A stretch of 64,000 nucleotides of DNA from Arthrobacter agilis (GCF_006494655.1 NZ_VHIM01000001.1:62001-126000); one strand, 5' to 3'. Numbered from the stretch's first letter, positions 46,868 through 55,438 are shown. Numbers and translations are program-made. The notes: generated from the sequence alone by a model not told the origin.

Positions 46868-48505
46868 CTAGTGGTCGGTGGCCTTCTCGGCTCCGACGCC
46901 GGTCAGCGAGCGGACCTCCATCTCTGCCTGCTTCATCGGATCCTCCGTGGTGCGGGAGAGGACCGTGCCCAGCCAGCCGAGGAAGAAGGCCAGCGGGATC
47001 GAGACGATGCCGGGGTTGCTGAGCGGGAAGATCGAGAAGTCGGCTCCCTGGATCATCGACTTCTCACCGCCGGACACCACGGGCGAGAGGGCGATCAGCA
47101 GGATCGCCGAGCCGAGCCCGCCGTACATGCTCCAGATGGCGCCCTGGGTGTTGAACTTCTTCCAGAACAGAGAGTAGAGGATGGTGGGCAGATTCGCACT
47201 GGCAGCGACCGCGAAGGCGAGGGCCACGAGGAAGGCCACGTTCTGGCCCTGCGCTCCGATACCGCCCACGATCGACAGGAGGCCGATCACGATCACCGTG
47301 CGGCGTGCCACCTTGACCTCGCCGTCGGGGTCGACCTTGCCCTTCCGGATGACGCTCGCGTAGATGTCGTGCGCGAAGGACGCCGCCGCGGTGATGGTGA
47401 GGCCTGCGACCACCGCCAGGATCGTGGCGAAGGCGACGGCGGAGATGAGTCCGAGGAGGATCGACCCGCCGAGCTCGTAGGCGAGGAGCGGTGCCGCCGA
47501 GTTGACGCCGCCGGGAGCGGCCGCGATGCGATCGGCGCCGATGAGGGCACTCGCACCGTAGCCGAGGACGAGCGTGAAGAGGTAGAACGCCCCGATGAGC
47601 CAGATGGCCCAGACCACCGAGCGGCGGGCTTCCTTCGCCGTGGGGACGGTGTAGAAGCGCATGAGCACGTGGGGCAGGGCCGCCGTCCCGAGGACCAGGG
47701 CGAGCGCGAGGGACAGGAAGTCGAGCCGCGTGGTGGCGCTGACGCCGTACTGCAGGCCGGGGCTCGTGATGGCCGCGTTGCCCGAGGTCTCGATGGCGGC
47801 ACCCAGCAGCGTCGAGAGGTTGAAGTCGTGCAGCGCGAGGACCCAGATGGTCATGATGAATGCGCCGGCGATCAGCAGGCAGGCCTTGATGATCTGCACC
47901 CAGGTGGTGCCCTTCATGCCGCCGATCAGCACGTACATGATCATGAGCACGCCGACCACTGTGATGACGATCGACTGCCCGAGGCGGTCGTTGATGCCGA
48001 GCAGGAGCGAGACGAGCCCGCCGGCACCGGCCATCTGGGCCAGGAGGTAGAAGAAGCACACCGCCAGCGTGGTGATCGCCGCTGCGATGCGCACGGGCCG
48101 TTGCTTGAGCCGGAAGGAGAGGACGTCCGCCATCGTGAACTTGCCCGTGTTGCGGAGGAGTTCCGCGACGAGGAGCAGTGCCACGAGCCAGGCCACGAGG
48201 AAACCGATGGAGTAGAGGAAGCCGTCGTAGCCGTTGATCGCGATCGCGCCGACGATGCCGAGGAACGAGGCCGCGGAGAGGTAGTCACCGGCTATGGCGG
48301 TGCCGTTCTGGCCGCCCGTGAACGAGCGACCGGCCGCGTAGTAATCGGCGGCGGTCTTGTTGTTGCGGCTGGCCCGCAGGACGATCACGAGGGTGATCGC
48401 GACGAACAGACCGAAGATCGCGATGTTCAGGACGGGCGAGCCGACACTGGTGGCCTCCGCTGTCTGCAGTGGGACGCGGATACCCGCTGCGGTGATGATG
48501 CTCAT
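46868..48505 (-). CDS. SSF-family cation:monocarboxylate symporter (ActP/MctC-like)
   Basis: A 545-residue sodium:solute symporter with about 13 helices. The SSF signature region is seen in GDYLSAASFLGIVGAIAINGYDGFLYS and in GTAALPHVLMRFYTVPTAKEAR, a block typical of acetate/pyruvate permeases. It is preceded and overlapped by a DUF485 gene, the same pairing as yjcH-actP in E. coli and the cg0952-mctC pair in Corynebacterium as I recall. Substrate is probably acetate, pyruvate or propionate. The nearby LytS/LytTR pair is the likely regulator. Confidence 0.9.
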   Translation of the reverse strand: MSIITAAGIRVPLQTAEATSVGSPVLNIAIFGLFVAITLVIVLRASRNNKTAADYYAAGRSFTGGQNGTAIAGDYLSAASFLGIVGAIAINGYDGFLYSIGFLVAWLVALLLVAELLRNTGKFTMADVLSFRLKQRPVRIAAAITTLAVCFFYLLAQMAGAGGLVSLLLGINDRLGQSIVITVVGVLMIMYVLIGGMKGTTWVQIIKACLLIAGAFIMTIWVLALHDFNLSTLLGAAIETSGNAAITSPGLQYGVSATTRLDFLSLALALVLGTAALPHVLMRFYTVPTAKEARRSVVWAIWLIGAFYLFTLVLGYGASALIGADRIAAAPGGVNSAAPLLAYELGGSILLGLISAVAFATILAVVAGLTITAAASFAHDIYASVIRKGKVDPDGEVKVARRTVIVIGLLSIVGGIGAQGQNVAFLVALAFAVAASANLPTILYSLFWKKFNTQGAIWSMYGGLGSAILLIALSPVVSGGEKSMIQGADFSIFPLSNPGIVSIPLAFFLGWLGTVLSRTTEDPMKQAEMEVRSLTGVGAEKATDH

Positions 48506-48885
48506 TTCTTTCCACCTGACGGGTCGACGAATACTTCAGGGGCTGCTTCCTCGAGTTCATGGCGCAGACTCGCGGCAATGGGGTCGAGGCGCCGGTTGGC
48601 GTAGCTGACGTACCACATGGTGATGGCGAAGGTACTGACGAACTGCAGCAGTCCCAGGATGATGCCGACGTTGATGTTGCCGAACACGGGCGTTGCCATG
48701 AACTCGTGGGCGTAGTCCGCCAGTAGCACGTAGGCGAAGTACCAGAGCAGGAAGAACACTGCCATGGGGAAGACGAAGCTGCGGTGGCGCTTGCGCAGTT
48801 CCTTGAACTGCTCGGTCTGCTGGACTTCGGTGAAGTCGACGGCAGCACCGGAGCCGGCGTCCGGCTCTACTGGGTGCGAACCCAT
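48502..48885 (-). CDS. DUF485 membrane protein, symporter partner
   Basis: A 127-residue protein with two hydrophobic helices (SFVFPMAVFFLLWYFAYVLLA and GIILGLLQFVSTFAITMWYV) and the DUF485 hallmark FKELRKRHRSFVFP. Members accompany acetate/monocarboxylate SSF permeases and are needed for or tune their activity in some species. The ATG at 48883-48885 has an excellent GGAGG site; its stop overlaps the symporter start by 4 nt. First gene of the operon, about 150 bp downstream of the LytTR-like boxes. Confidence 0.9.
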   Translation of the reverse strand: MGSHPVEPDAGSGAAVDFTEVQQTEQFKELRKRHRSFVFPMAVFFLLWYFAYVLLADYAHEFMATPVFGNINVGIILGLLQFVSTFAITMWYVSYANRRLDPIAASLRHELEEAAPEVFVDPSGGKK

Positions 48886-49038
48886 GGTTCCTCCTTCTCG
48901 GGCGTCCCACCGACCGCGACGGCGGCATCCTTGCCGCGCAGGGAGGCACGTCGGTGTGACACCCATCACTGTGCGTGACGCCGGCGCCCTTCACCAGCGC
49001 GGCGCGGTCACGCGTCGGTGAGCGAGCGGCAAGGTGCG

Positions 49039-49067
49039 GTGAACGGTCGCCGGACGCGCTGAACGGC
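49039..49067 (-). promoter_or_regulatory. Paired LytTR-type binding boxes
   Basis: Read on the minus strand, GCCGTTCAG (49067-49059) and ACCGTTCAC (49047-49039) are direct repeats with a 20-bp period. Both fit the LytTR half-site pattern I recall ([TA][AC][CA]GTTN[AG][TG]) with one mismatch each. They lie between the DUF485-symporter operon and the histidine-kinase gene, so the LytTR regulator encoded 1.3 kb away is the obvious binder. Confidence 0.6.
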
Positions 49068-49101
49068 AGTGCCGACGGTCAGGCAGGCGCCGCCGGACGG
49101 T

Positions 49102-49107
49102 TACTGT
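49102..49107 (+). promoter_or_regulatory. Candidate -10 box of a leaderless histidine-kinase promoter
   Basis: TACTGT ends six bases before the kinase ATG at 49114, with no ribosome-binding site in between. The LytTR boxes lie 35-63 bp further upstream, where an activator could touch polymerase. Confidence 0.4.
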
Positions 49108-49113
49108 GGTGCC

Positions 49114-50301
49114 ATGTTCAGCGCCGCCGTCGACACCGCCCTGGTGTGCGCCGTGGCCGTCATCACGCTCGCCGTCGTCGCCTCGCTCGGCTTCCGCTTC
49201 TCCCGCTCGTACCGTGATCTCGGCTCCGACGCCGATCGCGCCACCTACGCGACACTCCACACCGCGGCCCTGGCGTCCGAGCACCTGCGCGAGGGCCTGA
49301 CGCCCACGGGCGCCGCCCGGGCGAGCCGGCACCTCCGCGGCCTGCTGCGGTGCGACATCCTGATGATGAGCGACACCGACGCCGTGCTCGCCTGGGACAG
49401 TGGCCGCGGGGTCCCTCCGGAGGTCATGCCCCTCGTCCGGCAGGTCCTCGAGAGCGGACGGACCCAGATCTTCCGCCGGCAGAAGCTCGAGGCAGCGGAC
49501 CTGACGGACCTCGGGGAACTCGTCCTCTCCCCCGTCCGGGCCGACGACCGCGTGGTCGGGACCGTCGGAGCCTTCGCAGGTGACGTCAACGCGGGCCTCG
49601 TGCGGGCCACCAACGAGCTGGCCGGCTGGGTCTCCACCCAGGTGGAACTCGCCGAGCTGGGCTCCTCGCGCCGGCTGCTCGCCGAGGCGGAGGTCAGGGC
49701 CCTGCGCGCGCAGATCAGCCCGCACTTCATCTACAACTCGCTGAACGCCATTGCCTCCTTCATCAACACCGACCCGCAGCGAGCGCGCGAGCTCGTCGTC
49801 GAGTTCGCGGACTTCACGCGCTACTCCTTCCGCCGCCACGGTGACTTCACGACGGTCGCCGAGGAGCTGCGGAGCGTCGACCGGTACCTGCTGCTCGAGC
49901 GCGCACGCTTCGGGGACAGGCTGAAGGTCACCCTCGAGATCGGGCCGGAGGTGCTCAGTACCGTGATTCCGTTCCTCAGCCTGCAGCCGCTCGTCGAGAA
50001 CGCGGTCCGCCACGGTCTCGATTCGCGGGACGGCCGCGGGCACATCACCATCACGGCGCACGATGCCGGAGCTTTCGCCGAGGTGACGGTCGAGGACGAC
50101 GGCGTCGGGATCGATCCCGAGCACCTGCGCTCGGTGCTCGCAGGCCACACGGAGGACGTCCACGTCGGGCTGCGGAACGTCGATCTGCGTCTGCGGCAGG
50201 TCTACGGCGACGACCACGGCCTCGTCATCGACACCGCGCCCGGCGCCGGCACGCTGATCACGCTGCGCGTGCCCAAGTCGCAGCCGGATCACCAGGCGTG
50301 A
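49114..50301 (+). CDS. LytS-type sensor histidine kinase
   Basis: A 395-residue kinase with one N-terminal hydrophobic helix (about residues 8-28), a GAF-like region (about 45-180), and a LytS/YehU-type His_kinase domain with phospho-acceptor H204 in ISPHFIYNSLNAIASF, then an HATPase domain (PLVENAVRHGL, VEDDGVGIDPEH). With only one helix it may sense an internal or membrane-proximal signal. It is followed by its LytTR regulator 19 nt downstream. Start ATG 49114 is chosen for the -10 box behind it; 15 further codons upstream are open. Confidence 0.9.
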   Translation: MFSAAVDTALVCAVAVITLAVVASLGFRFSRSYRDLGSDADRATYATLHTAALASEHLREGLTPTGAARASRHLRGLLRCDILMMSDTDAVLAWDSGRGVPPEVMPLVRQVLESGRTQIFRRQKLEAADLTDLGELVLSPVRADDRVVGTVGAFAGDVNAGLVRATNELAGWVSTQVELAELGSSRRLLAEAEVRALRAQISPHFIYNSLNAIASFINTDPQRARELVVEFADFTRYSFRRHGDFTTVAEELRSVDRYLLLERARFGDRLKVTLEIGPEVLSTVIPFLSLQPLVENAVRHGLDSRDGRGHITITAHDAGAFAEVTVEDDGVGIDPEHLRSVLAGHTEDVHVGLRNVDLRLRQVYGDDHGLVIDTAPGAGTLITLRVPKSQPDHQA

Positions 50302-50307
50302 GACGCG

Positions 50308-50313
50308 TAACCT
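50308..50313 (+). promoter_or_regulatory. Candidate -10 box before the response-regulator gene
   Basis: TAACCT sits seven bases before the ATG at 50321 inside the 19-nt gap after the kinase gene. It would allow separate, leaderless expression of the regulator besides readthrough from the kinase gene. Confidence 0.3.
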
Positions 50314-50320
50314 AGGACGC

Positions 50321-51040
50321 ATGGTCAATGTCATCGTCGCCGACGACGAACTCCCCGCCGTCGAGGAGCTGGCCTTCCTGCTCGGCAAGGACGCCCGGAT
50401 CGGGACCATCCACCGTGCATCGAGCGGAGCCGAGGCGCTCCGGGCCCTCGAGCAGCACGCCGTCGATGCCCTCTTCCTCGACATCCACATGCCCGCCCTG
50501 TCCGGGCTGGACATCGCGCGCGTCATCTCCCGCTTCAGCCGCCCTCCCGCGGTGGTCTTCGTGACGGCCGACGAGGATCGTGCCCTCGAGGCCTTCGACC
50601 TCCGCGCGGTGGACTATCTCCTGAAACCCGTGCGGACGGAACGGCTCGCGGAGTCCGTGCGGCGCGTCTGCGAACTGATGGAGGGCTCGACCGCGGCGCC
50701 CGAGGTCATCACGGTGGACCAGGGCGGGGTGAGTCGCATGATCAGGCGCGACGACGTCCGGTACGTCCAGGCACAGGGCGACTACGCACGCCTGCACACC
50801 TCCGAGGCGAGTTACCTCATCCGCATCCCGCTCAACGATCTGGAGCGCCAGTGGGCGGACGCGGGGTTCCTCCGCACGCACCGCTCCTACCTCGTCGCGA
50901 TGGACCAGGTGCGGAAGGTGCACATGGGAGCGGGACGCGCCAGCGTGTTCGTCGGCGATGCCGAGCTGCCCGTCAGCCGCCGGCACCTCCCCGATGTGCG
51001 GGACAAGCTCGAGGCCACGCGTCTCCGCCCGAGCCACTGA
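50321..51040 (+). CDS. LytTR-family response regulator
   Basis: A 239-residue regulator with an N-terminal receiver (phospho-acceptor D54 in LFLDIHMPAL, acidic pair VADDE, lysine in YLLKPVR) and a C-terminal LytTR DNA-binding domain (VRYVQAQGDYARLHT, FLRTHRSYLVAMDQVRKV). It pairs with the upstream LytS-type kinase. BtsSR and PyrSR of E. coli, which respond to pyruvate, have the same architecture. Likely target: the paired boxes upstream of the DUF485-symporter operon and perhaps its own promoter. Confidence 0.92.
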   Translation: MVNVIVADDELPAVEELAFLLGKDARIGTIHRASSGAEALRALEQHAVDALFLDIHMPALSGLDIARVISRFSRPPAVVFVTADEDRALEAFDLRAVDYLLKPVRTERLAESVRRVCELMEGSTAAPEVITVDQGGVSRMIRRDDVRYVQAQGDYARLHTSEASYLIRIPLNDLERQWADAGFLRTHRSYLVAMDQVRKVHMGAGRASVFVGDAELPVSRRHLPDVRDKLEATRLRPSH

Positions 51041-51148
51041 GGGCCGGACCGATGAGTCGCGTTCCGTCGTCCCGCCCTGTGAACGACGTCCGGTGAGGTC
51101 TGCCGAGCCGGGCGGGCGTTGCGCCAGGATGCTCCGGGACCGCACGCC

Positions 51149-51535
51149 ATGACCCCCGACGAACCGGACGTACCCCGCCGGGTCCGTGTGACGGCGCCAC
51201 GCACGGCAGCACGGGTGCGGGGGGCGTCCTTCCCCGTCGCGCGTGAGATGGCGGAGCAGTCCGAGGTGGGCCAGCTGTTCGTCGCGTCCCTCATCCGGTC
51301 GCAGCTGCGCCTCGCGCTCGTGGTGGCCGGGGGGTTCCTCGTCATCCTCATCGGGATACCGGTCCTGCTCGCGGTGTTCCCCGACATCAACGCCGTCACC
51401 ATCCTCACGGTGCCCGTTCCCTGGCTACTCCTCGGCCTCGGCATCTACCCCCTGGTCATCAGCTGCGCCGTCCTCTATGTCCGCAGTGCAGGCCGCAACG
51501 AGCGGCGCTTCCAGGATCTCGTGGACGATGACTGA
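51149..51535 (+). CDS. Small two-helix membrane protein, partner of second symporter
   Basis: A 128-residue protein with two hydrophobic helices (LALVVAGGFLVILIGIPVLLAVF and WLLLGLGIYPLVISCAVLYV) and the segment LFVASLIRSQLRLALVV, similar in layout to DUF485 proteins though not clearly that family. It overlaps the downstream symporter gene by 8 nt, so they are co-translated. ATG 51149 is a reasonable start; an earlier codon at 51119 is possible. The ribosome site is weak. Confidence 0.8.
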   Translation: MTPDEPDVPRRVRVTAPRTAARVRGASFPVAREMAEQSEVGQLFVASLIRSQLRLALVVAGGFLVILIGIPVLLAVFPDINAVTILTVPVPWLLLGLGIYPLVISCAVLYVRSAGRNERRFQDLVDDD

Positions 51536-53051
51536 GGCGCTCGGCAGCAGGGCGCTGGAGCTGAGCCCGGCGGTGGGCTATTCCGCCCTGGCCCTCGTGG
51601 CACTGAGCACGGTCCTGATCGGGATCTACGGCCTGCGCATCTCCCGGACCACCGGGGACTTCTACGTGGCCTCGCGTACCGTGCGGCCCTGGTGGAACGC
51701 CTCGGCGATCGGCGGCGAGTACCTCTCTGCGGCGAGCTTCCTCGGTGTGGCCGGCCTGATCCTCATCTCCGGTGTCGACGCCCTGTGGTTCCCCATCGGC
51801 TACACGGCCGGGTACCTCATGCTGCTGCTGTTCGTCGCGGCACCGCTGCGCCGCTCCGGCGCCTACACCATCCCGGATTTCGCGCAGGCCCGGCTGGATT
51901 CCCTCCCGGTGCGGCGCGTCACCAGCATGCTCGTCGTCGTGGTGGGCTGGCTGTACATCGTCCCGCAGCTGCACGGAGCCGCCCTGACGGTGCGGATCAC
52001 CACGGGCCTGCCGAACTGGGTGGGACCCCTCGCCGTCGTCGTCGTCGTGACCCTGAGCGTGGTGACGGGCGGGATGCGCTCCATCACCTTCGTCCAGGCC
52101 TTCCAGTACTGGCTCAAGCTGACGGCCCTCGCGATACCCGTGGTCTTCATCCTCGTCCGTCTCGGCTCCGACGGCGCACCGGTCACCGGCGGCGGGAGCG
52201 CCTTCACCGCCGATCTCAACACGACGGCGGATGCCTCGCTCTACGGCACCATCTCCCTGGTCATCGCGCTCCTCTTCGGCACGCTCGGACTCCCGCACAT
52301 CCTCGTGCGGTTCTACACCAATCCCGACGGCGCGTCCGCGCGCCGAACCACGCTGATCGTCCTCGGCCTGCTGTCGGTCTTCTACCTCTTCCCCACCGTG
52401 TACGGGATTCTCGGTCGCATCCATACGCCGGAACTCGCAGCGGAAGGGGCCGCGGACGCCACGGTCCTGCTCCTGCCGGGCCGCATCTTCGACGGCACGG
52501 CGGGCGATCTCCTCTCGGCCCTCGTGACGGCGGGCGCGTTCGCCGCGTTCCTCTCGACGACGAGCGGGCTGGTGGTGTCCCTCGCTGGTGTGGTGAGCCA
52601 GGAGTTCTTCCAGGGCAGCGTGAGGGGTTTCCGTCGGGCAGCGCTCCTGTCCGCACTGGTGCCGCTCGTCGTCGCACTGCTGACGGACAGCCTCGCGCTG
52701 GCGGGCAGTGTCGGTTCCGTCTTCGCCTTCACGGCGTCGACCATCTGCCCGCTGCTGCTGCTCGGCATCTGGTGGCGGGGTCTCACCGACGCCGGAGCCA
52801 TCGCAGGGATGCTCGTGGGGGCCGTCCTGTGCGGCGGGGCCATCGCGGCCACCGCGCTCCTGGGCGACGGCGGCAACCATTGGGTGTGGCTCGGCCAGCC
52901 GGCCCTCTGGAGTGTGCCGACGGCGTTCGTCACCATGGTCCTCGTGTCACGGGCTACGTCTGGGCGGCGCCCGGCCTCCGCCTCGCGCGTCCTCGCCCGG
53001 CTCCACACCCCGGAGCCGCGCCGGAGCGACGGCGCCGACCGGCACCCGTGA
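51528..53051 (+). CDS. SSF-family sodium:solute symporter (second copy)
   Basis: A 507-residue, roughly 13-helix symporter paralogous to the one at 46868-48505: it shares GGEYLSAASFLGVAGLILISGVDALWF and GTLGLPHILVRFYTNPDGASAR. The substrate is likely a short organic acid. It is translated together with a small membrane partner and follows the LytS/LytTR genes on the same strand. Two such modules around a single two-component system imply either two related substrates or high/low-affinity uptake. Confidence 0.9.
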   Translation: MTEALGSRALELSPAVGYSALALVALSTVLIGIYGLRISRTTGDFYVASRTVRPWWNASAIGGEYLSAASFLGVAGLILISGVDALWFPIGYTAGYLMLLLFVAAPLRRSGAYTIPDFAQARLDSLPVRRVTSMLVVVVGWLYIVPQLHGAALTVRITTGLPNWVGPLAVVVVVTLSVVTGGMRSITFVQAFQYWLKLTALAIPVVFILVRLGSDGAPVTGGGSAFTADLNTTADASLYGTISLVIALLFGTLGLPHILVRFYTNPDGASARRTTLIVLGLLSVFYLFPTVYGILGRIHTPELAAEGAADATVLLLPGRIFDGTAGDLLSALVTAGAFAAFLSTTSGLVVSLAGVVSQEFFQGSVRGFRRAALLSALVPLVVALLTDSLALAGSVGSVFAFTASTICPLLLLGIWWRGLTDAGAIAGMLVGAVLCGGAIAATALLGDGGNHWVWLGQPALWSVPTAFVTMVLVSRATSGRRPASASRVLARLHTPEPRRSDGADRHP

Positions 53052-53070
53052 CACCGCCCGAGGCCGGTCA

Positions 53071-53090
53071 CCGGGATCAGTCGATCCCGG
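53071..53090. terminator. Hairpin between convergent symporter and DivIVA-like genes
   Basis: A perfect 8-bp stem (CCGGGATC and its complement, four-base loop) begins 20 nt after the symporter stop and overlaps the last codons of the DivIVA-like gene. It may serve both convergent transcripts. Confidence 0.4.
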
Positions 53091-53655
53091 CCATCAACTC
53101 CACGACACGGTCCAGGAACACATCGACCTGGTGCTCCTCGTAGCCCTCGGCGCCCCGGGCCTCCCGGAACACGGCGCGGCGCACCACGTCCACGCTCAGG
53201 GGGAGGTCCTGCTCGAGATAGCGGACCAGGTCGTCGCACAGCCGGTCCACGTCGCCGACGTCGTAGCTCGTGCTGTTCTTCCGCGAGGGCCGGCGGAACC
53301 TCTCTCCCGCCGGCCGGTGCAGCCTCCTTCGGAGCACGGCGGCGCTCCTGCCGATGCGCCGGAGCCAGGCGTCCTCTCCCTCGGCCGCGATCAGGTGGTC
53401 GCGCTCACGCTGCGCGAGGGCGTCCTCCAGCCGGTCGAGCGCGGCGTCCACGGCCGGGGGCTCGTACCCGCCCTTCACCGGGTTGAAGGCGACCGCGCGC
53501 ACCTCGTTGCTCGTGATCGGGACGCTGCCCGGGTGCCCCGCGTCGTCGTGCCCGCCTGCGGTGTCCAGGAACCGGTCGACCTGGCGCGGGTCATAGCCGT
53601 ACTCCCCCCACTTGACGCGCGTGAAGGGAGAGCTGCTCGGGCGAGCCTCGTCCAT
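53077..53655 (-). CDS. DivIVA-domain protein
   Basis: A 192-residue protein with three copies of the short DivIVA entry motif: FTRVKWGEYGYDPRQVDRFLD near residue 11, VRAVAFNPVKGGYEPPAVDAALDRLE in the middle, and YDVGDVDRLCDDLVRYLEQDLP / EGYEEHQVDVFLDRVVELM at the end. No long coiled coil follows, unlike Wag31. It may bind curved membrane or polar complexes, but no role is known. The ATG at 53653-53655 has AAGGA upstream. Often found beside cdsA in actinobacteria. Confidence 0.82.
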   Translation of the reverse strand: MDEARPSSSPFTRVKWGEYGYDPRQVDRFLDTAGGHDDAGHPGSVPITSNEVRAVAFNPVKGGYEPPAVDAALDRLEDALAQRERDHLIAAEGEDAWLRRIGRSAAVLRRRLHRPAGERFRRPSRKNSTSYDVGDVDRLCDDLVRYLEQDLPLSVDVVRRAVFREARGAEGYEEHQVDVFLDRVVELMAGID

Positions 53656-53735
53656 CGGTGAAGTCCTTTTCGCTGGAACCCTGTGAGACCGTGCGGGAGC
53701 CGATGGCCCCGGGGACGCGCGCCGCGGACCGGCGG

Positions 53736-54761
53736 TCAGAGCAGTCCCGGAACCAATGTAGCGGACAGCAGATAGGCCACCGGGCAGGCGAGGACGATCG
53801 AATCGAGCCGGTCCATGACCCCTCCATGGCCCGGCAGCAGGTTCCCCATGTCCTTCACTCCGAGCTCCCGCTTGATCATCGATTCCGCGAGATCTCCCGC
53901 CGTCGCCGAGGCGACGATCGCGACCGCGAGGACAAGTCCGAGCCACAGCGGCTGGCCGAGGAGGAGGACGGCGCAGAGGCCCCCGACCACGAAGGCGCCG
54001 CCGATCGACCCGCCGAAGCCCTCCCAGGATTTCTTCGGGCTGATCTTCGGCGCCATGGCGTGCTTGCCGAAGAACGCACCGATCAGGTAGCCGAACGTGT
54101 CGTTCGCGACGACCAGCAGGAGCAGGGTGACGATGACGAGCCTTCCGCCCTCCGCCCGCATCAGCAGCATGGCGAAGCTGAGCATGAACGGCACCCAGAG
54201 AACAGTGAAGGTCCCGGCCATCAGGCTCTTGGCAGCATCGGGTGCGGGATCGACAGCGCGCCACAGGAAGACAGCCAGGACGGCGACGACGACGGCGGCG
54301 GCGAGGCCTTCCGCTCCGCCGAAGTACGCGGAGAAGGGCAGCAGCAGTGTGCCGGCCATCGCCGGCACCAGCGGGACGCGGATCCGACGGAGTTCCAGCG
54401 CACGGCTGATCTCCCACACCCCGACCGCGGCGAAGAGTGTCACGATCCCGACGAAGATGATCGGGAAGAACAGCAGCCCGACGAGGACCGGGAGCAGGAG
54501 CCCGGCACCGACGCCGATCGCAGCGGGCAGATTGCGGCCCGCACGGGACGGGGCGCCCGGTTCCCTGATGGGCCGTCGACGCCGGAAGAGGCCGTGGGTC
54601 AGCCGCCGTGCGTCACGGGACTCCCGACGGGAGGCGGCGGACGCCGGGGCCGCCCCGGCGTCCGCCGCGGTCCCGGGATCGGTCGGCCTGCCAAGCTGTG
54701 TCCCGACAACGGGCCCGGGCTCACGCTCGTGGTCCGTGCCGGGAGGGTCGAGGTCTGCCAT
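53736..54761 (-). CDS. cdsA: Phosphatidate cytidylyltransferase
   Basis: Makes CDP-diacylglycerol, the precursor of phospholipids. The 341-residue membrane protein has a long basic N-terminal extension, about eight helices, and the CdsA signature SMIKRELGVKDMGNLLPGHG followed by GVMDRLDS. It shares one base with the frr stop (TGATG junction). The product feeds the CDP-alcohol phosphatidyltransferase encoded at 63241-63867. Confidence 0.95.
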   Translation of the reverse strand: MADLDPPGTDHEREPGPVVGTQLGRPTDPGTAADAGAAPASAASRRESRDARRLTHGLFRRRRPIREPGAPSRAGRNLPAAIGVGAGLLLPVLVGLLFFPIIFVGIVTLFAAVGVWEISRALELRRIRVPLVPAMAGTLLLPFSAYFGGAEGLAAAVVVAVLAVFLWRAVDPAPDAAKSLMAGTFTVLWVPFMLSFAMLLMRAEGGRLVIVTLLLLVVANDTFGYLIGAFFGKHAMAPKISPKKSWEGFGGSIGGAFVVGGLCAVLLLGQPLWLGLVLAVAIVASATAGDLAESMIKRELGVKDMGNLLPGHGGVMDRLDSIVLACPVAYLLSATLVPGLL

Positions 54762-55318
54762 CAGACCTCGAGCAGCTCAGCTTCCTTGCGCTTCAGCAGA
54801 TCGTCGATCAGGTCGACACGGGCCTTCGTTGCGGCGTCGAGTTCCTTCTCGGCGCGCGAGCCCTCGTCCTCGCCGGCGTCGCCGTCCTTGACCGCCTTGT
54901 CGATGCCGTCCTTCGCCTTGCGGCGGACGTTCCGGATCGAGATCTTGGCGTCCTCGGCCTTCGTCTTGACGAGCTTCACGTATTCCTTGCGGCGCTCCTG
55001 CGTCAGCTCGGGCAGGACCACGCGGATCACGTTGCCGTCATTGGAAGGATTCGCACCGAGATCCGAGTCGCGCAGCGCCCGCTCGATGTCGTTCAGCGCA
55101 CTGCGGTCGAACGGTGTGATGAGCAGCGTGCGTGCCTCGGGGTTCTGGAAGGACGCGAGCTGCTGCAGCGGCGTGGGAGCGCCGTAGTACATGACCACGA
55201 CCTTCGAGAACAGCGAGGCGTTGGCACGGCCCGTGCGGACAGTCGCGAAATCGTCCTTTGCAACCTCCACGGCCTTGTCCATCTTGTCGGTGGCTTCCAG
55301 CATGGTCTCTTCGATCAC
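54761..55318 (-). CDS. frr: Ribosome recycling factor
   Basis: A 185-residue factor that splits post-termination ribosomes with EF-G. The family blocks VRTGRANASLFSKVVVMYYG, PFDRSALNDIERAL, LPELTQERRKEYVK and the C-terminal helix are present. The GTG at 55316-55318 has AAGGAG six bases upstream. Downstream it is coupled to cdsA; upstream lies pyrH, the normal bacterial order. Confidence 0.96.
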   Translation of the reverse strand: MIEETMLEATDKMDKAVEVAKDDFATVRTGRANASLFSKVVVMYYGAPTPLQQLASFQNPEARTLLITPFDRSALNDIERALRDSDLGANPSNDGNVIRVVLPELTQERRKEYVKLVKTKAEDAKISIRNVRRKAKDGIDKAVKDGDAGEDEGSRAEKELDAATKARVDLIDDLLKRKEAELLEV

Positions 55319-55438
55319 AATGTCTCCTTCGCTCTGCAGTCGGCTGCACGGCAACCGTTCCAGTGGTCAATCCTAGTTCAAGCGTGTTCGGCGTCCCGGC
55401 GCATGCGGAGCGCCCGTTGCCCTGATCGTCGGGAGCGG

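Noticed and set aside
46736..48604. Long open frame opposite the symporter gene
   Set aside because: Highly charged, repetitive translation that is an antisense image of transmembrane codons.
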